From assembly GCA_947168815.1 (NCBI GenBank), contig CAMVNG010000001.1, positions 1-64,000 on the forward strand: 64,000 bases of DNA. The letters run 5' to 3'. This document shows positions 18,907 through 28,464 of the stretch, piece after piece (the first letter of the stretch is position 1; the number at the start of each line of letters is the position of its first letter). Below the pieces are notes generated by a model. It saw nothing but the letters and a program-made list of their open reading frames with translations, was not told the DNA's origin and made no database searches. Both the position numbers and the translations under genes were made by a program. Origin of the DNA: an uncultured bacterium. Lineage in GTDB: Bacteria; Patescibacteriota; Gracilibacteria; Absconditabacterales; Absconditicoccaceae.

Positions 18907-19452
18907 ATGAAAAGAATTTGAATACTTTCTAGTCTCCTAATCGTGAGTTTTCTCCTAGCAGGATGTGAATGTAAAGTAACCAGTACAATCACAACTGAAC
19001 CAACAGCTCATGAATACGATGCAGCAACTCAATTTTGTCTCAACAATTGATGAACTCACTCCTACATCATTTCTAAAGACGAAGAATATTGAGAATGTAC
19101 TTTCCCAAGTTGAGTTGGATGTAGAGATGATATTGTTATGACAGAAGATTGTTATTTTCTCCCTAATCTAGAAGACATTGATACAGAAGAAAAACGTCAA
19201 AGCTGATGTGAAAAAAGTGCAGAAAATCGAATAATCGATATGGTCCCTGGAGCAAAATTTGATAAAATTATTTGGGACGAGAACGAAGAAATTTCAGCAG
19301 ATGATGAATGAAACACTACAATGATTTCTAGAAATTTTGTTGTAAAATATCAAAAAGATTGATCTAATTGGGAAATGCCAGCAACTTGTGAAGCAAGTTA
19401 CTTAGATTGAAGTTTAGGTACAACTTTCGATCAAGAATATATTGTAGAATAA
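18907..19452 (+). CDS. lipoprotein with DUF333 domain
   Basis: A 181-residue protein. The signal peptide MKRIGILSSLLIVSFLLAGC has a lipobox (LAGC), so Cys20 is the probable lipidated residue. A DUF333 module follows: FCLNNGGTHSYI...EYGECTFPSGVGC, the usual 'C...GG...........G.C.f..G..C' pattern. The acidic C-terminal half has no recognised fold. TGA encodes many glycines. DUF333 domains occur in secreted and periplasmic proteins, sometimes with protease-inhibitor modules. A degraded copy of this domain end lies at 4293-4418. Confidence 0.75.
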
Positions 19453-19461
19453 TAAACTATT

Positions 19462-20067
19462 CTAATATCAATTTTCTTCCACAAAATCTAGATCAAAATA
19501 ATATTTTCTTGGATCCTCTGGATCTACATACACATTAATACTATCACCAACAGAAATCGTATGTTTTTTTAGTACAACATAAGGATTTATAGGCCCCTCC
19601 ATTGCGATATCAACATACTCTTTTAAAGTTTTTAATTCTGATTTTAATTTCATTTTCTTAAACATTCAAGGATCATTATTAATTTCTGATTCAACACGAG
19701 CAATCTCATCATTTAATAGTTTTATTGAAGTATCTTTCTTATCTAATTCATAAATAGCTCAATTATAATGAACCGTCATATCAGAAACAGAACGTCATCA
19801 ATATTCTAAGTCTCTATAAGAATAACTTTGATAAACATTACCTTCACTATCCTTAGAAAATATAATATACGAATAATATGATGAAGAATCTTCATCTCAA
19901 CTATGATAAAATCTTTTAATATCAAAAATTTTTGTAGATTTTACCATTCAAGTTCATTCATACTTTAATTTCTTTAACTTATTTCTGCGTATTTTCTGAT
20001 AAATACTAATTCAAATAATCAGACCTACAATTCAAACAAAAAACGCTAATGCTGCATAATCCTCCAT
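19462..20067 (-). CDS. single-span membrane protein with DUF3592-like domain
   Basis: A 201-residue protein. A hydrophobic N-terminus (MEDYAALAFFVGIVGLIIGISI) is followed by a basic stretch and a beta-rich domain (YIIFSKDSEGNVYQSYSY), then a helical pair and a last strand segment VGDSINVYVDPEDPRKYYFD. That final motif is typical of DUF3592-type domains, where 'Gd.v.v.ydp.np' is conserved. The standard-code frame ends at a UGA (19468), but code 25 continues two residues to TAG. It forms a probable minus-strand pair with the gene at 20122. Confidence 0.6.
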
Positions 20068-20121
20068 TTGAAAGAGAGAAAAATGTAAATTCAAAGAGAA
20101 ATATAATAATAATATTAACTA

Positions 20122-20895
20122 TTAACTATCTTTATCATCTTCACCATAAATAAAAGCACTTTCAATATCCACATAATATTCCTTATTATCTCCTTGTAGA
20201 GTATAAATATTAATTCTATCTCATTCACTTAAAAAATTCGGAAGATTAAATCTTGTAATAGAACTCTTATAAATCATATCTCAATTATCCAATCTAGCTA
20301 ATATTTGATATCTCATATCATCCCCCCTTAAGAATCATTTTCATTTCTTTTTTATTTGAGATATTTTACCCACATTTAAATCTCAAAATTCTTTTAACTC
20401 TTTTAGCTTATTATTCTTAACATATTTATAAAGCTTTACTGCCTGAACTAATGGAACAAGAACTCATATTATTCAAAAGAGAATTAATGTCTTTGCATTT
20501 TCTTCACTACTAGATGCTAATAAAACATATGCAGTAAGTGAGAGTAATCAAACAATTAGATAAAAATAAATATTCCTCCTCTCACTTTTTTCAGTATTAT
20601 AAAACCTTTTTACAAGTTCATTTCTCAATTCCTTTTGTTTTCATTTTTCATCTAATCAATCCAATTTTTTATTAAAACTCTGAATTGAAAGAACAATAAA
20701 GAAAAGCACAATTCATCAAAAAATAAGTGTAAGAGGACTAATTACTCAATAAATAACATTTATAAAAGCTGAAAATCAATCTAAATTTAAATAATATGTA
20801 CGATAAAATAGAAGTAAAAATCACGATAAAACAATTAAACAGGGAGCAATAGCCTGATACTTAAAAGTTCGCGTTGTATAATTAATATTTTTCAT
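20122..20895 (-). CDS. four-span membrane protein with DUF3592-like C-terminus
   Basis: A 257-residue protein with hydrophobic segments near residues 14-31, 44-70, 110-127 and 136-152, then a cytosolic or exposed beta domain (YQILARLDNGDMIYKSSI...LSEGDRINIYTLQGDNKEYYVD). The last motif mirrors that of the downstream neighbour at 19462, so the two are likely related by domain and co-transcribed. All membrane-segment glycines are TGA. The function is unknown. Confidence 0.65.
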
Positions 20896-20954
20896 AATTA
20901 AAAATACAAAATATAAAACAAGTTCGATATATCAATTTCTATATTAATTACAAG

Positions 20955-20986
20955 CAAAAAATAGCGGCCGGAAATAACCGCTATTT
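20955..20986 (-). terminator. terminator overlapping the stop of the 20981 gene
   Basis: AAATAGCGG / CCGCTATTT stem with Ts on the minus strand. The TAG stop lies in the 5' arm. Confidence 0.8.
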
Positions 20987-21328
20987 GTTCTGATCAACTT
21001 CAGTGGACCAGCCCTCTCTATCAAAGTTAACAGGATACTTAGTCAGATTGGTGATAGTAACCTTCACACAACCACTCACATCAGTAGCCTCCTCAACCAA
21101 GAAGCACTTCTCCCAACCTTTTCCACAGTGTGGATAATCGATTGTAAACTTGTCACCGAAGAGATTGTAGTAGAGTCGACCCATCTTATCTATACCAGTT
21201 GTAATGGTTGACTCATAATTGTCTTCACTCTCATTTCCAACCTTTACTCTAAGGACGGAATTAAGGCGTCTACCTGAGAATCCCTCACCAGGTATTTGCA
21301 AATGAAATGAATAGTTTAAACTTCTCAT
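20981..21328 (-). CDS. unknown 115-residue beta-rich protein, UGA-free class
   Basis: MRSLNYSFHLQIPGEGFSGRRLNSVLRVKVG starts a product that looks like an all-beta domain, ending ...DREGWSTEVDQNK. No signal peptide or membrane span is present. No UGA occurs and glycines are GGN. It is strongly promoted (TTGACA-N17-TAATAT, 21361-21389) and divergent from a recoded lipoprotein gene that has an equally good promoter. Leader: AAACAAATATAAAAAACAG. No family is recognised. Confidence 0.7.
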   Translation of the reverse strand: MRSLNYSFHLQIPGEGFSGRRLNSVLRVKVGNESEDNYESTITTGIDKMGRLYYNLFGDKFTIDYPHCGKGWEKCFLVEEATDVSGCVKVTITNLTKYPVNFDREGWSTEVDQNK

Positions 21329-21360
21329 AACCCTGTTTTTTATATTTGTTTGACAACAAT

Positions 21361-21423
21361 ATATTATACAATTTATTACAAAATGTCAATAGAATTTGAC
21401 AATTTAAAAATTTACTATATAAT
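21361..21423. promoter_or_regulatory. back-to-back promoters
   Basis: Minus strand: TTGACA (21384-21389)-N17-TAATAT (21361-21366). Plus strand: TTGACA (21396-21401)-N16-TATAAT (21418-21423). Both are close to consensus. One serves a UGA-free gene and the other a recoded gene. Confidence 0.75.
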
Positions 21424-21456
21424 TTATAAAACAACCTTTTATTTAATACAAAAAAC

Positions 21457-23565
21457 ATGATTACAAAAACACTAAAAGCGCTAAGTATTGTGTTCATGTC
21501 TACTGGTTTAGCCATTTTACTTTCATGATGTGAATGAATTCCTGGAATGGAATCTTCTAATGAAGGAGAACATAATGTAGCCTTAAACGTTGCTGAAGCT
21601 AAAGAAGATGAAAACAAATTACCTTCATTTGAAGAAGTAATTAATGCTTATAAAGATGCAACTATCTGAGCTCTTGAAAACAGAATTCAAGAAAATGTAA
21701 AAACAATAAAGAATGAAGATGTTACTTCAGAATGAAAATGAAAATTCTCAGTTAAATATGGAGAAACAAAAGGTAATATCACTTTCTCATTCTCAGGAGG
21801 AATTGATAAAGCTTTTGAAAACCTAGTAGCATACTTCAATGTAGGACTAGGATTAGAAAATGGGAATAGAATCGATGATGACTTTCCAAATACATTAGAT
21901 CTTCTAGGAGGATACGGAGTATTCTTAGAAAAAACAAACGCATTCTTCCAACTTTCAGAATTAAAAATTGATGGACTTAAAGAAGCTATCATTGATGAAG
22001 ACGATGAAGAAGACAATAATAAATGGGAATTAATCCAAAAATTCATCAAAAAAGTAAAAGGAAAATGGATTGAAATCAATAGTGAAAAGATTTGTGACGA
22101 AGAATCAGATCAATATTCAGAAGAAGGTTGTGATTTAAAAGAAGGTATTCAAGCATTCATGGAAGGATTTACATGAGCACTTGAAAATAAAGAACAAAAA
22201 GACGAAAAGACTCAAGAAATTATAAAGATTTCAACAGCTATTATGAAAGCTGGTACAGCAAGTATCTTCTCAACAAAAGTACTTACTGATGCTCAAGAAA
22301 CAACATATGAAGGAAAGCCTGCATATAGTTTCAAGATTAATGAGAAACAATTAGAAAGTGATATTAAAGATATTGCAAAAACAGTAACTGAATACACTGC
22401 TAAAAAAGATTATGAAGAAAGAAAACAATGGTATGATGATGATACAACATTTGAAAAATATCTTCAAGAAGAACTTAGAGAATTAGAAATTCAATTAGAT
22501 AAAATCTTTGATAAATACTCAATCTGAGAAGTAAAAGCATACCTAGTATATAATGAAGAATCAAAAGATTATGACTTAGTTATCGACAGAATTGAATTAA
22601 AATACCACAATACAAGAGAACAATATAATTATGGTCATAGCTTTGAAGAAGATAGTGATACTCCATTATATGTTACAGTAGAAGAAAATAAATTAATTAA
22701 TATTGCATACTCATCAGTTAAAAAGACATTCGTTGTTGTTCTTAGTGAAGATAATGAAGCAAAATGAAAATTCACAACAACATATTCTAATGATGACGAA
22801 AGCTTCTCATTCAAAACAGTAATTGAAACACCTCGAGAAGAAGAAGGATTATTAGAAAATGCAATTGTAATAGAAGTAAGTGCTAAAAATAAAAAAGAAG
22901 AAAAAACAGATAGTAGTAACTTCAATATCTCAGTAAAACTTAATAGAGAAGTTACATCAATGGATTATGACCTTGAATTATGATTTGAAGGATCAACTAA
23001 GACAACAATCTGAGAAAAATTTGTAAGACCTGATACTACTAGTGCAATTCCATTCGCAGTATTAGAAAAACATATTGAAAAATTAGAAAAAGACATGCAA
23101 GGACCTAGTGATAGAGATGCTCAAAGAAAAATGGATCTATCACAATTAGGTACAGCAATCTTATCATATTATAACAACAAAGGAGAATATCCAAAGGCAA
23201 CTTGAAAAGTAATGAGTGTTAAAGAATTAGGAAAAGATCTTAAAGAAACAGTTGACCTAAAAGAAATCCCTAGTGATCCAGACGCTAATAATTCTTTCGT
23301 ATTCAATTGAACAACTTTCAAATGAGAATATGCATATAAAACTATGATAAAAAACACTATTAAAAACGGTGGATATATGTTAATAGCAAAAACTGAAACA
23401 GCTAACAGCGCAAACTATCTCTCAACTATACCTATTCCTGAAGATTTAAAAGAAATGAAAACTTGTTGGTATATAACAAAGTGAGATAGTGCTAGTACTA
23501 AAGTAGAAGACGGTAAATGTACTTATACTGATGAAAGTCAATTAAGATACGTTTATACCTTCTAA
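21457..23565 (+). CDS. large lipoprotein with pilin/pseudopilin-like C-terminal module
   Basis: A 702-residue protein. The signal peptide ends in a lipobox (LAILLSGCEG, so Cys25). The bulk is a charged, repetitive beta/alpha ectodomain with acidic stretches (IIDEDDEEDNNKWE). The last 170 residues look like the globular part of type II pseudopilins and type IV pilins: RDAQRKMDLSQLGTAILSYYNNKGEYP, then IPSDPDANN, then YAYKTM..NGGYMLIAKTE. Here that module is attached to a lipid anchor rather than to an N-terminal pilin helix. Terminator at 23589-23614. The role may be in surface assembly or adhesion; this is inference. Confidence 0.7.
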
Positions 23566-23588
23566 CATAGAATAAAGACCTTAAAAGA

Positions 23589-23614
23589 AGTACTTCATTT
23601 GAAGTACTTTTTTT
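23589..23614 (+). terminator. terminator of the large lipoprotein gene
   Basis: AAGTACTTC / GAAGTACTT stem with seven Ts. Confidence 0.85.
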
Positions 23615-23632
23615 ATATCGAAAAATTTTAAA

Positions 23633-24306
23633 TAAAAAAAAGAAGCAGATAATATCTACTTCAAAATTCCCAAAGAGAAGTAGTTTATGTAAATGTCATA
23701 TATGCTAAACAGGCTATTAACCTGATCAGTATCTCAATGCCCTTAGGCTACCCTAAAGAAAAAGATTCACGAGATAACAAATAATACTATTTTTTATCAA
23801 AGGAAATAAACCAGTGAGTTGGATAGATCTTATACCAAGAACCTCTCTTGAATAAAATTGTTTACTCTAACCAACAATAGCATATCGAAAAGCCAAATAC
23901 ATTATTTTCTTAACATTGCCCTTATAAGTATTAAGTATTCATAAATGTTAATATGGTAACAAGCATAGGTAATACTCATGCATATTACATTTTTAAAACG
24001 GATACACTAATAACAAGAAGTTATAAGAGATAATAAGAACAGTTCTATCTGAATAGTCATTTAATTTACTCAGTATGAATTTCTTAATCTTTAAAGAAAT
24101 TCAAACAAGAAACAAACCTTAATCACCGCTCCTCTATTACAAGAAATAAAGACATTAGTTTCAATTGGATCATATTCAAAAGAAACAACATAGAATGATT
24201 TGCACATTCAGCAGATAATTAAAGCAAATGTTGAACTTTTCTTTACATAAACCATTTTAAAGATCTCTCAAGTTCCATCTAAGAAATTCTTATGTTTCTT
24301 GATGAC
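23633..24306 (-). ncRNA. about 0.67-kb RNA (RNA2), probably non-coding
   Basis: The unit runs on the minus strand from a promoter (TTTGCA 24337-24342, N18, TATAAT 24313-24318) to a terminator (GAAGCAGAT / ATCTACTTC, 23642-23662). It fills a gene-free 870-base gap. Internal hairpins are visible, for example GAATTTCTTTAAAG / AAGAAATTC. A 72-codon frame (24309 to about 24091) opens with an ATG four bases after the -10 box and contains two TGA-Gly codons. It would need a leaderless mRNA, so I do not call it as a gene. The RNA family is unknown. Confidence 0.45.
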
Positions 24307-24312
24307 CATATA

Positions 24313-24342
24313 ATTATACAAAAAGCATGCCCTATTTGCAAA
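24313..24342 (-). promoter_or_regulatory. promoter of RNA2
   Basis: TTTGCA-N18-TATAAT on the minus strand. Confidence 0.6.
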
Positions 24343-24483
24343 TTTTCAGCGATTTTTTTGTCAAAAAAGTTTCTAGGTAAGAACTAGTATTTCAAAGATT
24401 AAATATTGACATTAAAGGAAAATCTTGTTTTTTGATAAAAATTAAATATATTTGCCTTTAGAAAAACAAAAACAAAAAAATCT

Positions 24484-25056
24484 ATGAGTTACTTTTTGCT
24501 AATCCTTGCAATAATCTTTGCTATAGCTGGATTAATTGCCGCTAACGTTGGTTTCAAAAACGACGTTAAAGCCCTATCTATTGGTGGAACAGTTCTGTTT
24601 CTCCTTGATGTGGGAGTGAGTGTATGTTATCTCTTTGGGATTGTGATTCCCCTCTTAGTCGTTTTCATCGCTATAGCGGCAGGATTTTCTGCCTTAGCAT
24701 TAGCACAAGAGGATCTTGAACTAAACAAATTTGCTGTTTCCTATGCTGTAATTGGATTATTCTTCTATGGAATATCCTACATCATATGGTATCAGCAAAA
24801 CTGGTTCCAAACCCTAGCAGATGCATGTTGTATTCTCTTCTGCATTATCACGATCTGTATGCTTTTTCATACAAAATCAGATAGAATTCCAATTCTTTCA
24901 AGTATCTATGACTTCATTTTAATCATCGCAATAAGCTATCTTATTAGCGCAAAAGGCCTTGATAGAACTGAAGTATATGTAACTGGAATTGTAGGTGCAG
25001 CAATCATCTATGTAATTAGGAGCACTATTCTGTATTTTTATTACAAAAAGCGTTAA
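24484..25056 (+). CDS. six- to seven-span membrane protein, UGA-free class
   Basis: A 190-residue protein made almost entirely of membrane helices (FLLILAIIFAIAGLIAANVG, ALSIGGTVLFLLDVGVSV, further spans near 60, 85, 115, 140 and 165), ending in a basic YYKKR. No transporter or exporter signature is recognised. All glycines are GGN, which contrasts with the TGA glycines in membrane spans of recoded neighbours. The leader is A-rich (AAAAACAAAAACAAAAAAATCT). Terminator at 25066-25104. The promoter is less clear than for other members (TTGACA near 24408, no well-spaced -10). Confidence 0.7.
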   Translation: MSYFLLILAIIFAIAGLIAANVGFKNDVKALSIGGTVLFLLDVGVSVCYLFGIVIPLLVVFIAIAAGFSALALAQEDLELNKFAVSYAVIGLFFYGISYIIWYQQNWFQTLADACCILFCIITICMLFHTKSDRIPILSSIYDFILIIAISYLISAKGLDRTEVYVTGIVGAAIIYVIRSTILYFYYKKR

Positions 25057-25065
25057 GACTCTTCC

Positions 25066-25104
25066 GGAGTTCCTTAGAAACCCTAAAGGAACTCCATTTT
25101 TTTT
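25066..25104 (+). terminator. terminator of the 24484 gene
   Basis: GGAGTTCCTT / AAGGAACTCC stem followed by eight Ts. Confidence 0.85.
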
Positions 25105-25193
25105 ATTTAAAAACAGAGTATAAAAAAGGCTGCAAATTGACAAATTCAAGCTCAAAAAATATAATTATTATGTTTATTTACTTAACAATAAAT

Positions 25194-25532
25194 ATGTCAG
25201 AAAACCAAATATTTAAAGAACTAGATATCGAACATAAAAGAGACTATATGTGGCGTCTATTTGCACCAAGAGTTGAAAATATAAAAGACTGAGCAAAATA
25301 CCTAGAAACCTTTGTACTAGGAGCCTCAGAAGAACAATTAAATCGTTTCTATGATGCAATGATAAGTTGAGATAGTGATTACATAGCAAAATTAATAAAT
25401 GATATAAAAACAAAAAAAGCAGAAGTGATAAAATTAAAAAATAACTTTGCACATGAAGTAATGGAATATAAAGAAAATAAAACAAAAAAAGATTCTGAAA
25501 AAGAAATGGACGAACAATTACAAAATATCTAA
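25194..25532 (+). CDS. unknown 112-residue helical protein
   Basis: MSENQIFKELDIEHKRDYMWRLF opens a fully helical, charged protein with a C-terminal coiled-coil-like stretch rich in Lys and Glu. Two in-frame TGA codons are read as Gly. It is the first gene of an apparent three-gene operon (25194-28434) with gaps of only 22-24 bases. No family is recognised. Confidence 0.65.
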
Positions 25533-25556
25533 TTTATTCATTAATTTTCCTAAAAA

Positions 25557-27509
25557 ATGGCAAGACCAGACGAAATAAATGACACTCCTAGTGTTCCAGC
25601 ACAAAATACCGATGTTCCAAGTATTCCTGCACCAAATGGTTGAGATCCGGATAGAAATGAAAATGAAGGGAACATTCAATCAAGAAATTGAGGTGCTGAT
25701 AGAGAAGAACGAAGACTTCAAGAAAGCCAAGATGCCAAAAAATTTACAGAAGAAGAATTAGCTCAAAGATTAAAGGATATCAAAGATATCAATGAACTAA
25801 AAAAAGTTCTTCAAGAAATCATCTGAAGCATGGAAAAACAACTAATGTCCATATTACAAGAAATTAGTGGATGAGATGGACCAACATGAATACGAAGCTA
25901 TGAATGAATTTGAAATCTTGATGATGAATATTGAGATGAAGAGCTATCACTTTTCGAAAAAAAATGAATTGATATAATGAATAAAGCTAAAAACTTATTA
26001 GCTCAAATTGAAGAATGAAATGCTGAAGTAAATCTTCTTACTTTCTTACAACAAGCAAGTTCAGAATTATATCAAACCCAAAACAAGGCTGAAGAAGATT
26101 TAAGAACAGATATGAAAGATGGAAAACTTACTTATAGAGCATTCACAAGTCAGGAAACTTTTGAACATAGTTACGCTTTTGGATGATCAATGCTATTCTT
26201 TTCTCACAGCAATCCAAATAAGTTTAGAGAACTATTAAACTCTAAATCAACAGGAAGATTAATTGGAGAAGTTTTCTCAATTTCAGAATGAGCTTGAGCT
26301 TTTAATGACTGATATGCAGAAATCAAAAAAAGATTAAATTGAAAAAATATCTTCGATGAAATTGATGATATCGCAGCTGATTGACATGATAGAGAATTAG
26401 ATTGGACTGCTGATTTTCTAGAAAATATCACCGTAAGTGGTATGCTAAATAACGGAAAAATTAATGACTTAGATAAATATATTTCAACCTATAAAGATTC
26501 CGAAAGAATAAAAAACAATATAAGAAAAAAACTTAGAATGAATATTGTTAGTTCTATGTGATGAGGTTTAGATTCTGATTCATTTTTATCTGATATCTTA
26601 AAACACTTTGATGAAGTAAAACAATCTCCAGTACTTTGAGATATTGCTAAAGAATTAGAAGAAACTAATCCAACAATCAGAGTATTTAATGAAATGAAAG
26701 AAGATATTAATGAACAAGAAATAGATATTTTAAAGAACAAAAGAGTTAACGCTCTAATGGTATTTGACAATGATGATTTAGCATGATCATGAGCTGAATA
26801 TTTCAAACCAAATATAGCAAAATTTAAAAGACTATGATATACTACCGAAATTGAAAATACAAAAACACCAGATATGGAAAAAGTTGTTCTCCAAAAATGA
26901 AATAATGAAAACGAAAGAATTACACTCTGCCGATTAAAAGAAATTTATTCTGAACAGAATGCTGATAAACAAAGTGAATCATATGATAGAGTATTTAATG
27001 AACTCAAGGGTAATTCTTATAATCTATTCTCATTAAGATGACACTGTTATAATACTGAAGAAATGGCATGAAGATTATGAGAACTTTGAATGGTTAGTGA
27101 ATCAAGCATTCTTATCGATTGATGATGCTGAAATGCAAGACATACTGACGAATACATAAATTGAGGTATAACTTGTCCTATGTTTACCTATACAAATACG
27201 TGAAAATGAGCAACAACCGAAGCACTTGTTGATATCATTCTTAGAGAAAAGAATAAATGAGGTAATTTATGAACATTATTAAGCAGTATTAAACAATGAA
27301 TGAATTGAAATAGTCCAACATTAAAGTGGATGAAAACAATGAATATGCCAGATTCTCCATATACACTATACTCTTTAGCTAAACAAAAAATCAATCGTGA
27401 TTATGCTGCTATAGAAACAGGAGCTTGAGAACCAAGAACATGAGAAGAAATAACTCCAGTTGCTTCTGATGACATAGCAATGAATACCGGATCAGATGAA
27501 GGACTATAA
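25557..27509 (+). CDS. clan CD-like cysteine protease domain protein (CHAT/caspase-like C-terminus)
   Basis: A 650-residue cytoplasmic-type protein without a signal peptide. The N-terminus is disordered (Pro/Asn/Gly-rich), followed by a long helical region. Near residues 495-560 lies FSLRGHCYNTEEM, then SSILIDGGCGNARHTDEY, then TNTGKGATTEALVDIIL. The order RGH...[hydrophobic]-GGCG...GTG.....L matches the catalytic His and Cys blocks of clan CD peptidases such as the CHAT/caspase-like proteins of Bacteroidetes. It is co-transcribed with an L,D-transpeptidase. A role in processing or regulated proteolysis is plausible. The family call is by motif only; many glycines, including one in GGCG, are TGA. 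Confidence 0.55.
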
Positions 27510-27531
27510 TATTTATCAATAAAATATCATT

Positions 27532-28434
27532 ATGAAAAAAACAATTAGAAATATCGCACTTTGAGCTGTAATGGCTGCACAATTATCAACTACAGAACCA
27601 GTAATGGCTCAGAATCTTCAAGACTCAAAACAAAATCTAATAGAAAACTTTGAGGCTAATAAAGCAACAATGAATAATTCAATGCAAAGTATTCTATCAA
27701 ACAATAAAAACAGCATTCTCTATTTCACAAAACAAAATACTAAAGCGTATAACGATGCTGAAGGAAAAGAAGAAATCTGAGCTATTCCAGAAGGAACTTA
27801 TCTTCGTAAAAATCAAATCAATACAGAAGAAAGTAATGAAGACTATATCAGTTGTACCTTCAGAGATAAAAAAATATGGATACCAACAGCTGCCCTACAA
27901 GAAAGCGACGATAATCTAGCAATAAGCTACCTAAAACCAAAAACAGAAAAATCTATCGTTGTTGATAAAATCAACAGAAGAATGCTTGTATATGGTAACT
28001 ATGGTAAAGAGCTCTTAAAAGAATTCAAAATCGCCCTATCTCCATGGGGAGAATGAGATAAAATCATTGAAGGAGACTGAAATACACCAGAAGGTAAATA
28101 TTATGTTTGTTACAAAAACCCAGCAAGTTCATTCTGAACTCATCCTCAAACAGGTAAACGCTTAGGTTCACTTCAAGTCTCTTATCCTAATCTTCAAGAT
28201 GCAACAGAAGGATTAATCTCATGAGATATTAATAAAGCACAATACCAAGGAATCAAAGCAACAATCCAAAAGAAAGGAATTCCTAGTCAATGAACATCAC
28301 TTTGAAATTATATCATGGTTCACTGAGGAGGTAGTGATTATGACTGGACAGCCTGATGTATGGCACTAGAAAATGAAGATATGCTTTGGTTATATACTAA
28401 TATCTGATCCTGAACTGATATGTTCATATGGTAA
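27532..28434 (+). CDS. secreted L,D-transpeptidase (YkuD family)
   Basis: A 300-residue protein. A signal peptide (MKKTIRNIALGAVMAAQLS, then VMAQ) is followed by an SH3-like part and a YkuD domain: SIVVDKINRRMLVYGNYGKE, TPEGKYYVCYKN, and the active-site block YIMVHGGG...WTAGCMALENEDM, with the expected His and the Cys of HGx..SxGCxR/A. The enzyme makes 3-3 crosslinks in peptidoglycan or attaches proteins to it. It is last in the operon with the protease-like gene. The terminator at 28436-28463 also serves secA from the other strand. Confidence 0.9.
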
Positions 28435-28435
28435 G

Positions 28436-28463
28436 AAAAAAGCTCCTATTAAGGAGCTTTTCT
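28436..28463. terminator. bidirectional terminator between the transpeptidase and secA
   Basis: AAAAGCTCCT / AGGAGCTTTT stem with A/T tracts on both sides. Confidence 0.8.
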
Positions 28464-28464
28464 A

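Noticed and set aside
24091-24309. 72-codon gene at the 5' end of RNA2
   Set aside because: Its ATG lies four bases after the -10 box, so it would have to precede or coincide with the transcript start.
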